A stretch of DNA of 64,000 nt from Duncaniella muris (GTDB taxonomy: Bacteria; Bacteroidota; Bacteroidia; Bacteroidales; Muribaculaceae): NCBI RefSeq assembly GCF_003024805.1, contig NZ_PUEC01000010.1, positions 1 to 64,000 on the forward strand. Reading direction: 5' to 3'. Below the pieces are notes generated by a model. That model was not told the origin of the DNA and made no database searches. It worked only from the letters and a program-made list of their open reading frames with translations. The translations under genes and the position numbers were made by a program. Position 1 is the stretch's first letter, and every line of letters starts with the position of its first letter. Below, piece after piece: positions 1-7,201 of this stretch.

Positions 1-19
1 TCTGCTGCTGTCCGCTCTT

Positions 20-41
20 GGGGGCGGTTTAGGCCGCCCCC
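20..41. terminator. GC-rich hairpin at the left edge
   Basis: An 8-bp perfect stem (GGGGGCGG at 20-27, CCGCCCCC at 34-41) has a 6-nt loop. No T-tract follows, so it is only a candidate terminator of a gene left of the window. The rest of 1-170 shows no credible reading frame on either strand. Confidence 0.4.
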
Positions 42-142
42 GCCGCTTGGGCATCCCCTCGCCAGAAGGAGAGAGGAGAATGACTAATGCCCATCTCAAA
101 GTTTTGCACTTCGATTTGGAATCTTCATTATTTTCACAATTG

Positions 143-178
143 TTTGCTCCCTACTCTCGCGGAAATGATTTAACTTTG
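143..178 (+). promoter_or_regulatory. Bacteroidota-type promoter before the Tat-exported protein
   Basis: TAACTTTG at 171-178 matches the -7 consensus TAnnTTTG, and TTTG at 143-146 could be the -33 element although the 24-nt spacing is long. The start codon lies only 8 nt after the -7 box, so the leader would be very short or absent. Confidence 0.45.
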
Positions 179-186
179 CAGATAGA

Positions 187-624
187 ATGGATCGCCGTCA
201 TTTCTGTAAAATAGCATCACTTGCCGCCGGTGCGCTCGGTTTTGGAGCTGTACCGGCTGTCGCGTCTGCAAGCCCGCGACTTTCTCAGTCCGTTTCCGGA
301 TCGTCTCTTGCTTCCATGCCCTCGCCCGGATGCCTGATCTCGGTGCTCCGGCGGGAATGCCATCAGGATCTGCAGGCCATCTTCCTTGACGATCCTGACG
401 CGGGGCCGTGCCGCTCGTTCAGCAGCGGCGATGAATTCAGCTTCCGCGCCGGCGACCATTGTCCCGCCGACTTCTGTCCGCGCCTGTGGTCTGCCGTCTG
501 CACCACCATAAGTCAGACCTCATGCGAGCCATCTTTGAAAGAGGAGACAATGGTCATCTCTTGTCCTGACGGCACACGCCCTGTGATAGTCAGGATCGAC
601 ATAAACAACGACAACAACTTTTAA
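187..624 (+). CDS. Tat-signal TIGR04076-like protein
   Basis: A 145-residue protein of unknown function. It starts with a twin-arginine-like signal (MDRRHFCKIASLAAGALGFG) ending near an ASA site around residue 29, so export in folded form is likely. The mature part resembles the small TIGR04076 family: an opening segment CLISVLRREC, a central GPCRSF / CPADFCPRLWSAV cysteine-containing part, and the closing VISCPDGTRPVIVRIDI, which fits the family's typical C-terminus. The cysteines suggest disulfides, metal or cofactor binding, but no activity is known to me. The family assignment is from memory of its motif pattern. The nitroreductase lipoprotein gene starts 28 bp downstream, so the two may form an operon. 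Confidence 0.72.
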   Translation: MDRRHFCKIASLAAGALGFGAVPAVASASPRLSQSVSGSSLASMPSPGCLISVLRRECHQDLQAIFLDDPDAGPCRSFSSGDEFSFRAGDHCPADFCPRLWSAVCTTISQTSCEPSLKEETMVISCPDGTRPVIVRIDINNDNNF

Positions 625-652
625 CCTGTTTATCTCTCACGTTCTTCCGTAA

Positions 653-1267
653 ATGAAAAAACTCTCTGTTTTCACAGCCCTGGCAGCGCTTGTTCTCTCA
701 GCCTGCAGCAACTCCACCAATTGCGAATCAGCCTCATGCACCGTATCATCAAAAGATGCTGCCATTGAAAACATAATGACCCGCACAAGTGTCCGCGACT
801 ACACTGAGGCTACGATTTCAGAAGCTACGATCGACACTCTTCTCCGCGCCGGCATGGCCGCTCCTACAGCCCGCAACCGCCAGCCCTGGAAATTCCTTGT
901 CGTTACCGAACGTGCCTCACTCGACTCTCTCGCCCAGGGCAACTGGAAACCCGCAGCCAAGGCCCAGGCAGCGATCATCATATGCGGTGACCTCTCCAAT
1001 CCTCTTGAAGGCGAAGGCAGAGACTATTGGGTGCAGGACTGCTCGGCCGCTACCGAAAACATCCTTCTTGCCGCCAATGCCGTAGGCCTCGGCGCAGTCT
1101 GGTGTGGCTGCTACCCTATCAGCGAACGTGTCACCCTCGTCAAAAAACTCTTCGGAATGCCTGACGAGATCATACCTCTCAGCCTCGTAATGCTCGGCTA
1201 CCCAAACGGCGAGCAGACTCCGAAAGACAAATACAAAGCCGACAATATACACTATAACAAATGGTAA
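653..1267 (+). CDS. Nitroreductase-family lipoprotein
   Basis: A 204-residue FMN-dependent nitroreductase-type protein with a lipoprotein signal (LVLSAC lipobox, Cys18). The nitroreductase fold starts with the FMN-binding TRTSVRDY segment near residue 43, then APTARNRQPWKFLVV, which is the usual SxxNxQPW-type flavin/dimer motif. A later AANAVGLGAVWCGCYP segment matches the family's GLGxxW region. The C-terminal LVMLGYPNGE is also typical. Substrate is unknown; family members reduce nitro compounds, quinones or flavins with NAD(P)H. A lipidated, presumably periplasmic form is typical of Bacteroidales. It lies 28 bp after the Tat-exported protein and is probably cotranscribed. Confidence 0.85.
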   Translation: MKKLSVFTALAALVLSACSNSTNCESASCTVSSKDAAIENIMTRTSVRDYTEATISEATIDTLLRAGMAAPTARNRQPWKFLVVTERASLDSLAQGNWKPAAKAQAAIIICGDLSNPLEGEGRDYWVQDCSAATENILLAANAVGLGAVWCGCYPISERVTLVKKLFGMPDEIIPLSLVMLGYPNGEQTPKDKYKADNIHYNKW

Positions 1268-1301
1268 AACCATCCCTTTAGGTTATTCGGGAAATAATTT
1301 G

Positions 1302-1309
1302 TACTTTTG
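1302..1309 (+). promoter_or_regulatory. -7 element of the ileS promoter
   Basis: TACTTTTG fits TAnnTTTG. No clear -33 TTTG lies at the expected distance. The transcript would have a leader of about 65 nt before ileS. Confidence 0.5.
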
Positions 1310-1377
1310 CAAAAATTTTCTGAAAACACCTGTAAATATATAACAACAGATAGCTTTTTTAGCAAAAACATAACCCT

Positions 1378-4300
1378 ATGTCAAAAAGATTCCCTGAATA
1401 CAGCGGCTTGAACCTGCCGGAAATCAATGACTCGGTGCTCGAAAAGTGGAGCGCTGAAGATGTCTTCGCCCGCACAATGTCGGAGCGTGAAGGTTGTCCT
1501 TCGTTCGTATTTTTTGAAGGTCCTCCTTCCGCCAACGGAAAGCCGGGCATACACCATGTACTTGCCCGCACTATAAAAGACATTTTCTGCCGCTACAAGA
1601 CCATGCAGGGCTTCCAGGTGAAACGCAAAGCCGGATGGGACACCCACGGTCTACCTGTGGAACTCGGTGTGGAAAAAAATCTCGGAATCACCAAAGAAGA
1701 CATCGGCAAGAAGATCTCTGTCGACGAATACAATGCCGCATGCCGCCGCGAAGTCATGAAATATACCGGCGAATGGGAAGACCTCACCCGCCGTATGGGC
1801 TATTGGGTCGACATGCCGAACGCCTATATCACCTACGACAACCGCTACATCGAAAGCGTGTGGTGGCTCCTTGGCGAACTCTACAAAAAAGGCTATCTCT
1901 ACAAAGGCTACACCATCCAGCCCTACTCTCCCGCCGCCGGCACCGGCCTCAGCTCACATGAGCTCAATCAGCCCGGATGCTACCGCGACGTGAAAGACAC
2001 CACCTGCGTGGCCCAGTTCCGCGTAGTTGATGACAACGCTCCCGCGCTCGCGCCCTACCGCGACATCCTCTTCAAGTGGGGAACTCCCTACTTCCTCGCC
2101 TGGACAACCACCCCCTGGACCCTTCCTTCCAACACTGCTCTCGCTGTCGGTCCGGACATCACCTATAATATAATACGCACCTACAACCCCTATTCAGGCA
2201 AACCGGTGACCGTAGTAGCGGCTGATGCCCTCATGGGATCGCTCTTCAACGCAAAAGCCAAGGATCTGCCTCTCGACAGCTACTCTAAAGGTGACAAGCT
2301 GATACCCTATGAAGTCGCAGCCCAGGTTAAAGGCCTCGATCTCGTCGGCATCAACTACGAACAGCTCCTCCCCTGGGTCAATCCCGGCGAAGGCGCATTC
2401 CGCGTGATACCAGGTGACTATGTGACCACCGAAGACGGTACCGGCATTGTCCACATCGCGGGCACATTCGGCGCCGATGACCTCCGTGTGTCAAAGCAGA
2501 ACGCCATTCCCCCGCTCCATCTCATCGACCGCGACGGAAACATCCGGCCGATGGTCGACCTGACAGGCCGTTTCTACCTCCTTTCAGACCTCGACCCGAA
2601 ATTTGTTGAAGAGATGGTAGACATCGAAGCCTACACCCCCTGGCAGGGCCAGTACGTCAAAAACGCCTACGATCCCGAAGCGAACGAAGAGACCGAGACT
2701 CTCGATGTGAAGATCTGCATGGAACTCAAAGCCACTGACAAGGTCTTCAAGATCGAAAAGCATACCCACAACTATCCCCACTGCTGGCGAACCGACAAAC
2801 CGGTGCTCTACTATCCGCTCGATTCATGGTTCATCAAAACAACCGCCGTGCGCGAACGCCTCATGGAACTCAACGACAGCATCAAGTGGAAACCCGCCTC
2901 CACAGGCAGCGGCCGTTTCGGAAAATGGCTCGAAAACCTCCAGGACTGGAACCTCTCGCGCAGCCGCTACTGGGGCACTCCGCTCCCCATCTGGCGCACC
3001 GAAGACGGCGCTGAAGAGCTCTGCATCAGCTCAGTAGAACAGCTCTATACCGAAATCGAACATGCTGTCGAAGCCGGACTCATGACCGAGAATCCCTATA
3101 AGAAAGCAGGCTTTGTTCCCGGCAACTACACCAAAGACAACTACGAGAAGATCGACCTCCACCGTCCCTACGTTGACGACATCATCCTTCTCTCCCCCTC
3201 CGGCAAAGCCATGCGCCGCGAAAAAGACCTCATTGACGTATGGTTCGACTCAGGCTCAATGCCCTACGCTCAGATCCACTATCCGTTCGAAAACAAAGAA
3301 GCCTTTGACAACCGCGAAGTCTATCCCGCAGACTTCATCGCCGAAGGTGTCGATCAGACACGCGGATGGTTCTTCACTCTCCACGCAATCGCAGGCATGG
3401 TGTTCGACTCCATATCCTACAAGACCGTGATCTCCAACGGCCTCGTGCTCGACAAATACGGCAACAAGATGTCGAAGCGCCTCGGCAACGCCGTCGACCC
3501 CTTCGGCCAGATCGGCCAGTATGGCGCCGACCCCGTGCGCTGGTACATGATCTCCAACTCATCGCCGTGGGACAACCTCAAATATGACGAAAAAGGCGTC
3601 CTGGAGACTTCACGCAAGCTCTTCTCGACCCTCTACAACACATACAGCTTCTTCGCACTCTACGCCAACGTAGACAGCTTCGACCCCTCGGCTCCGCAGG
3701 TGCCCGTTGAAAAGCGCCCTGAGATCGACCGCTGGATACTCTCCCTGCTCAACACCCTCATCCGCGAAGTGACCGAAGCCCTTGACGACTACGAGCCCAC
3801 CCGTGCGGCCCGCGCAATCGGCGAATTCGTCGGCGACAACCTCTCCAACTGGTACGTGCGTCTCAACCGCAAGCGCTTCTGGGGCGGCGACATGACTGAT
3901 GACAAACTCGCAGCCTACCAGACCCTCTACACCTGTCTGCACACCGTCACCCTCCTCATGGCGCCATTCGCCCCCTTCTTCGCCGACCGCCTCTACCGCG
4001 ACCTCACAGGCTCTGAAAACTCCATCCACCTCGACCGATACCCCGTGGCCGATCCATCGCTCATCGATCCCGACCTCGAAGAGCGCCAGAAACTCGCCCA
4101 GGACATCACCTCGATGGCCCTCGCACTGCGCCGCAAAGTCAACCTCAAAGTGCGTCAGCCGCTCCACACCATCATGGTGCCCGTGGCCGATGAAAAGCGC
4201 CGCGCCGCCGTCGAAGCCATAATGGACCTTGTCAAAAGCGAAATCAACGTCAAAGACCTCAAGATCGTAGGCAATGACGAAGGCATCCTTGTCAAGAGCG

Positions 4301-4824
4301 TGAAGCCCGACTTCAAGAAACTCGGCCCGAAATTCGGCAAAAACATGAAAGCCGCAGCCGAGATCATCAAGAACCTCGACGCCAAATCGATCGCCGCTCT
4401 CGAACGCGACGGACATCTGTCGTTCGACCTCAACGGCACCCCCGCCGAAGTAGAGCTTTCAGACGTGGAGATCATCTCCGAAGACATCCCCGGATGGCTC
4501 GTGGCAAACGAAGGCAGCCTCACTATAGCCCTTGACGTCACCGTGACTCCCGAACTCCGTCGTGAAGGCATAGCCCGTGACATCGTCAACCGCATCCAGA
4601 ACATCCGCAAGGCCCGCAACTACGACATCACAGACCGCATCCGCCTCGTCTTCGCTCCCGGAGCCGACACCGACGATGCCATCCGTGACTTCGCCGACTA
4701 CATTTCGCGTCAGGTGCTCGCCACCTCTCTCGAAATCGTTCCGCTCGCCGACTCTGCCGAAGGCATTGAGGAACTCTCGATGGACGACGTAACCGCACGT
4801 GTGCTCATCTCGCTTGACAAATAA
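1378..4824 (+). CDS. ileS: Isoleucyl-tRNA synthetase, type 2-like, with GXHH motif
   Basis: A 1148-residue class I aminoacyl-tRNA synthetase that charges tRNA-Ile. Its order is catalytic Rossmann fold, CP1 editing insertion (about residues 190-470, with TTPWTLPSN, GTGIVHIAGTFG), SRSRYWGTPLPIW, KMSKR (697-701) and an anticodon-binding C-terminal part. The length, KMSKR ending and C-terminal region fit the eukaryote-like IleRS2 type rather than the E. coli type. The signature normally written HXGH reads GIHH at residues 57-60 (PPSANGKPGIHHVL), so the first and third positions are swapped relative to HIGH. In published work on IleRS2 enzymes, GXHH is linked to very strong mupirocin resistance. 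The motif is read directly; resistance here is inference. A DksA-like gene follows 55 bp downstream. Confidence 0.96.
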   Translation: MSKRFPEYSGLNLPEINDSVLEKWSAEDVFARTMSEREGCPSFVFFEGPPSANGKPGIHHVLARTIKDIFCRYKTMQGFQVKRKAGWDTHGLPVELGVEKNLGITKEDIGKKISVDEYNAACRREVMKYTGEWEDLTRRMGYWVDMPNAYITYDNRYIESVWWLLGELYKKGYLYKGYTIQPYSPAAGTGLSSHELNQPGCYRDVKDTTCVAQFRVVDDNAPALAPYRDILFKWGTPYFLAWTTTPWTLPSNTALAVGPDITYNIIRTYNPYSGKPVTVVAADALMGSLFNAKAKDLPLDSYSKGDKLIPYEVAAQVKGLDLVGINYEQLLPWVNPGEGAFRVIPGDYVTTEDGTGIVHIAGTFGADDLRVSKQNAIPPLHLIDRDGNIRPMVDLTGRFYLLSDLDPKFVEEMVDIEAYTPWQGQYVKNAYDPEANEETETLDVKICMELKATDKVFKIEKHTHNYPHCWRTDKPVLYYPLDSWFIKTTAVRERLMELNDSIKWKPASTGSGRFGKWLENLQDWNLSRSRYWGTPLPIWRTEDGAEELCISSVEQLYTEIEHAVEAGLMTENPYKKAGFVPGNYTKDNYEKIDLHRPYVDDIILLSPSGKAMRREKDLIDVWFDSGSMPYAQIHYPFENKEAFDNREVYPADFIAEGVDQTRGWFFTLHAIAGMVFDSISYKTVISNGLVLDKYGNKMSKRLGNAVDPFGQIGQYGADPVRWYMISNSSPWDNLKYDEKGVLETSRKLFSTLYNTYSFFALYANVDSFDPSAPQVPVEKRPEIDRWILSLLNTLIREVTEALDDYEPTRAARAIGEFVGDNLSNWYVRLNRKRFWGGDMTDDKLAAYQTLYTCLHTVTLLMAPFAPFFADRLYRDLTGSENSIHLDRYPVADPSLIDPDLEERQKLAQDITSMALALRRKVNLKVRQPLHTIMVPVADEKRRAAVEAIMDLVKSEINVKDLKIVGNDEGILVKSVKPDFKKLGPKFGKNMKAAAEIIKNLDAKSIAALERDGHLSFDLNGTPAEVELSDVEIISEDIPGWLVANEGSLTIALDVTVTPELRREGIARDIVNRIQNIRKARNYDITDRIRLVFAPGADTDDAIRDFADYISRQVLATSLEIVPLADSAEGIEELSMDDVTARVLISLDK

Positions 4825-4879
4825 GATTCTTACTTCGTAAATCTATATCCTAAAACTATTTTACGCAACACTTGATCCA

Positions 4880-5263
4880 ATGAGTGAAAAGACCCGTTAC
4901 ACAGACGAGGAGCTCCTCGAATTCAAGGAGCTGATCCTCCAGAAGCTTGAAAAGGCTCAGAAAGAGTATGACTCTCTGCGCGGCCTGATCAACAACACTG
5001 ACGGAAACGACACTGCCGACACATCGCCGACATTCAAAATCCTCGAAGAGGGTGCCAGCACCCTCTCCAAGGAAGAAGCCGGCCAGCTTGCCCAGCGCCA
5101 GCGCAAGTTCATACAGCACCTCCAGAACGCCTTGATCCGCATCGAGAACAAGACCTACGGCGTATGCTGTGAAACCGGCGAACTCATACCAAAGGAACGT
5201 CTACGCGCCGTCCCCCACGCCACCCGAAGCGTTGAAGCCAAAAACTCGCAGAAGAAAAAGTAA
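4880..5263 (+). CDS. DksA/TraR-family RNA polymerase-binding protein
   Basis: A 127-residue DksA/TraR-family protein. Residues 5-50 form a charged alpha-helical coiled coil, followed by GNDTADTSPTFKILEEG and a second helix, then the C-terminal globule YGVCCETGELIPKERLRAVPHAT. DksA proteins enter the RNA polymerase secondary channel and tune promoters, often with ppGpp. The classical zinc finger (two CxxC pairs) is absent: only adjacent Cys-Cys remains and the second pair is replaced by PHAT. This loss is typical of the Bacteroidota form as far as I recall, so the fold is probably zinc-independent. It lies between ileS and lspA in the same direction (42 bp to lspA) and may be cotranscribed. 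Confidence 0.88.
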   Translation: MSEKTRYTDEELLEFKELILQKLEKAQKEYDSLRGLINNTDGNDTADTSPTFKILEEGASTLSKEEAGQLAQRQRKFIQHLQNALIRIENKTYGVCCETGELIPKERLRAVPHATRSVEAKNSQKKK

Positions 5264-5305
5264 TCTGCTCAACTGATTTTATTAACGCACCCCCTTTAAA
5301 GCCCG

Positions 5306-5941
5306 ATGCTCAAAAGCCGTACCGCAATAGCCTCCATGATCATCATCCTTGTCGTGCTGATCGACCAGGCTGTCAAAATATGGATCAAGACTCATTTCTA
5401 TCTGGGAGAAGACCTGCAGATCTTCTCCTGGTTCCACTTGTATTTCATTGAAAACAACGGCATGGCTTTTGGCATGGAGCTGGGAAGCAAACTCGCCCTG
5501 ACACTCTTCCGCATCGTTGCCGTAGGCTTCCTGATCTGGTACATCATACGCATTAGGGCGCTGCGCTCAGTCCCCGCTGGCTACATCATGTGCCTCGCCT
5601 TTGTGACAGCCGGAGCCGCAGGCAACATCTTCGACTGCGTGTTCTACGGACTGATCTTCAACAACCCTATGCCACCCCAAGTCGCCACCATCTTCCCCGA
5701 AGCCGGAGGCTACGCTCCTCTCTTCCTCGGCAAGGTGGTTGACATGCTCTACTTCCCGCTCTTCAGCTTCGTCTGGCCCGACTGGATCCCATTCGTAGGC
5801 GGGCAGGAGTTCCTCTTCTTCCAGCCGATATTCAACATCGCCGATGCCGCCATCTCTTGCGGAATCATAGCGCTCATACTCTTCTACCACCGCTACATCC
5901 TCGGCCCGAAAGCCCTCGCGGAACTCCCTGTCAGACACTGA
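5306..5941 (+). CDS. lspA: Lipoprotein signal peptidase (signal peptidase II)
   Basis: A 211-residue inner-membrane aspartyl protease that removes the signal peptide of diacylglyceryl-modified prolipoproteins. It has four hydrophobic segments (about residues 8-25, 62-83, 91-110 and 172-193). Catalytic aspartates are visible as D110 in GNIFDCVFYG and D180 in FNIADAAIS; ENNGMAFG near residue 50 is the family's conserved asparagine segment. It is longer than the roughly 160-residue E. coli enzyme because of an insertion between the catalytic residues (about 116-170), which is usual in Bacteroidota. Many lipoproteins encoded in this window would be its substrates. It is followed by a DUF4296 lipoprotein gene, a common arrangement in this group. 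Confidence 0.95.
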   Translation: MLKSRTAIASMIIILVVLIDQAVKIWIKTHFYLGEDLQIFSWFHLYFIENNGMAFGMELGSKLALTLFRIVAVGFLIWYIIRIRALRSVPAGYIMCLAFVTAGAAGNIFDCVFYGLIFNNPMPPQVATIFPEAGGYAPLFLGKVVDMLYFPLFSFVWPDWIPFVGGQEFLFFQPIFNIADAAISCGIIALILFYHRYILGPKALAELPVRH

Positions 5942-5988
5942 CATCAACCACCTACCATTCCACCTTTCACCCCCCTCTGAACACCGAC

Positions 5989-6780
5989 GTGCGCCATCTT
6001 CCCCTGATCATCGTCTCCACACTGCTTCTGCTCCTCGTTGCCTGCGGAAAAACTCCCGGCTATGTCATATCGCCCGACAAAATGGCCGAGATCATGGCCG
6101 ATCTCCACACCGGCGAAGCCGTAGTCGATGCCAATGGAGCAGCCTATCGCAACGACTCGGTCAAAAGAGCACTCATGCAATCCATCTGCGAGATCCACGG
6201 AGTCACGACCGCCGATCTCGACACCTCGCTATACTGGTATGGAAACAACCTCCCCGAATATGTCAAGGTCTACGACAAGACCATTGAAATCCTCAACGCC
6301 CGTATAGCCGAAGTAGAAAAATCCGGAGCAAAAACCGCCGGCCGAATCCAGCGCGACACTCCTGACGGAGACTCTGTCAACATCTGGCGCGGACCGCTCA
6401 TGCGCCGCAACACCGCCGGCAACCCCTCTGACTTCATCTCATTCACCTACAACTCAGAGCGCAACTGGGAACGCGGCGACCGCTACACCCTCTATGCCCG
6501 TCCGCTCAACCCCCACTCGCCCCTGTTCATGACCCTCGCCGTGACCTACAACGACGGCACCGCCGAATACGTCACCCTCAACCAAGGCTCCGAGGGCCGC
6601 AAACAGCTCACACTCGTCCTCGACTCTGCCAAGACTGCAACCAACCTCTACGGCACCATCCACTACTCCGCAGGCCGGGGTGAAATCTCCTATATCGACT
6701 CCATAGCCCTCGTCCGCACCCGTGGCCGCAACGACAACGTCAAAGCCCGTCAGGCTCAGCACACCGTCAAAATACGCTAA
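5989..6780 (+). CDS. DUF4296-containing lipoprotein
   Basis: A 263-residue lipoprotein of unknown function. I choose the GTG at 5989 because the protein then begins with a lipoprotein signal (hydrophobic core PLIIVSTLLLLLVAC, lipobox Cys at about residue 17) and starts after lspA; the longer frame from 5857 would overlap lspA by 85 bp and has no signal character. The N-terminal domain with ISPDKMAEIMADLHTGEAV matches DUF4296, a family found near lspA in Bacteroidota. The C-terminal half (about residues 110-260) reads like a beta-rich domain (YTLYARPLNPHSPLFMTLAV). Its job is unknown; an envelope role is inferred from the lipobox. Confidence 0.75.
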   Translation: MRHLPLIIVSTLLLLLVACGKTPGYVISPDKMAEIMADLHTGEAVVDANGAAYRNDSVKRALMQSICEIHGVTTADLDTSLYWYGNNLPEYVKVYDKTIEILNARIAEVEKSGAKTAGRIQRDTPDGDSVNIWRGPLMRRNTAGNPSDFISFTYNSERNWERGDRYTLYARPLNPHSPLFMTLAVTYNDGTAEYVTLNQGSEGRKQLTLVLDSAKTATNLYGTIHYSAGRGEISYIDSIALVRTRGRNDNVKARQAQHTVKIR

Positions 6781-6799
6781 GAGGTTGTTTAAAAACATC

Positions 6800-7126
6800 A
6801 TGCCACAGACCATAATATCAGTCAGAGTCCACGCTGCCGTGGCCCACGGCAGAATCACACGCAACGCCATAGTCCGCTACCCGTCCGAGCCACAGACGGA
6901 CATTCCACCGATTGTCAAACCATTCGAAGGCGAAATCCACTCGACCATCGACCTCAACGGCATCGCCGTCATAGTCCCCGCCGCCTACAGGCTGCCTGAG
7001 TCACTGACCCCGCCCGACCACATCTCAGCTCCGGGAGCATTCGACGCCTATCTGACCCTGCTTGCAACCTCAGTTCCACCCGTAACCGCCACTGACACAG
7101 CCGGAGTCATCACCATAGAGTTCTGA
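6800..7126 (+). CDS. Small protein of unknown function
   Basis: A 108-residue protein starting at the ATG at 6800 (the frame extends upstream to 6722 but that part overlaps the preceding gene). There is no signal peptide or membrane segment. It is rich in proline, alanine and isoleucine, with a beta-type pattern (TIISVRVHAAV, STIDLNGIAVIVPAAYRLP, GVITIEF). I do not recognise a family. It lies 19 bp after the DUF4296 gene in the same direction, so it is probably the last gene of the ileS-lspA group. The absence of a competing frame and the spacing support it as real. Confidence 0.55.
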   Translation: MPQTIISVRVHAAVAHGRITRNAIVRYPSEPQTDIPPIVKPFEGEIHSTIDLNGIAVIVPAAYRLPESLTPPDHISAPGAFDAYLTLLATSVPPVTATDTAGVITIEF

Positions 7127-7201
7127 CACACACAATTTTTCACGCACCACCGCGTTATGTAATAAGACAACCAATCATCTTTAGCCAACACATCCCGCAT
7201 A

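Noticed and set aside
3610-4416. A 268-codon open frame on the minus strand inside ileS
   Set aside because: It lies fully within ileS, whose motifs confirm the plus strand; its Val/Glu/Gly-rich composition is typical of an antisense shadow in GC-rich coding DNA.
5857-5988. Upstream extension of the DUF4296 protein into lspA
   Set aside because: The extension overlaps lspA by 85 bp and would put the lipoprotein signal in the middle of the protein; the GTG at 5989 gives a proper lipobox.
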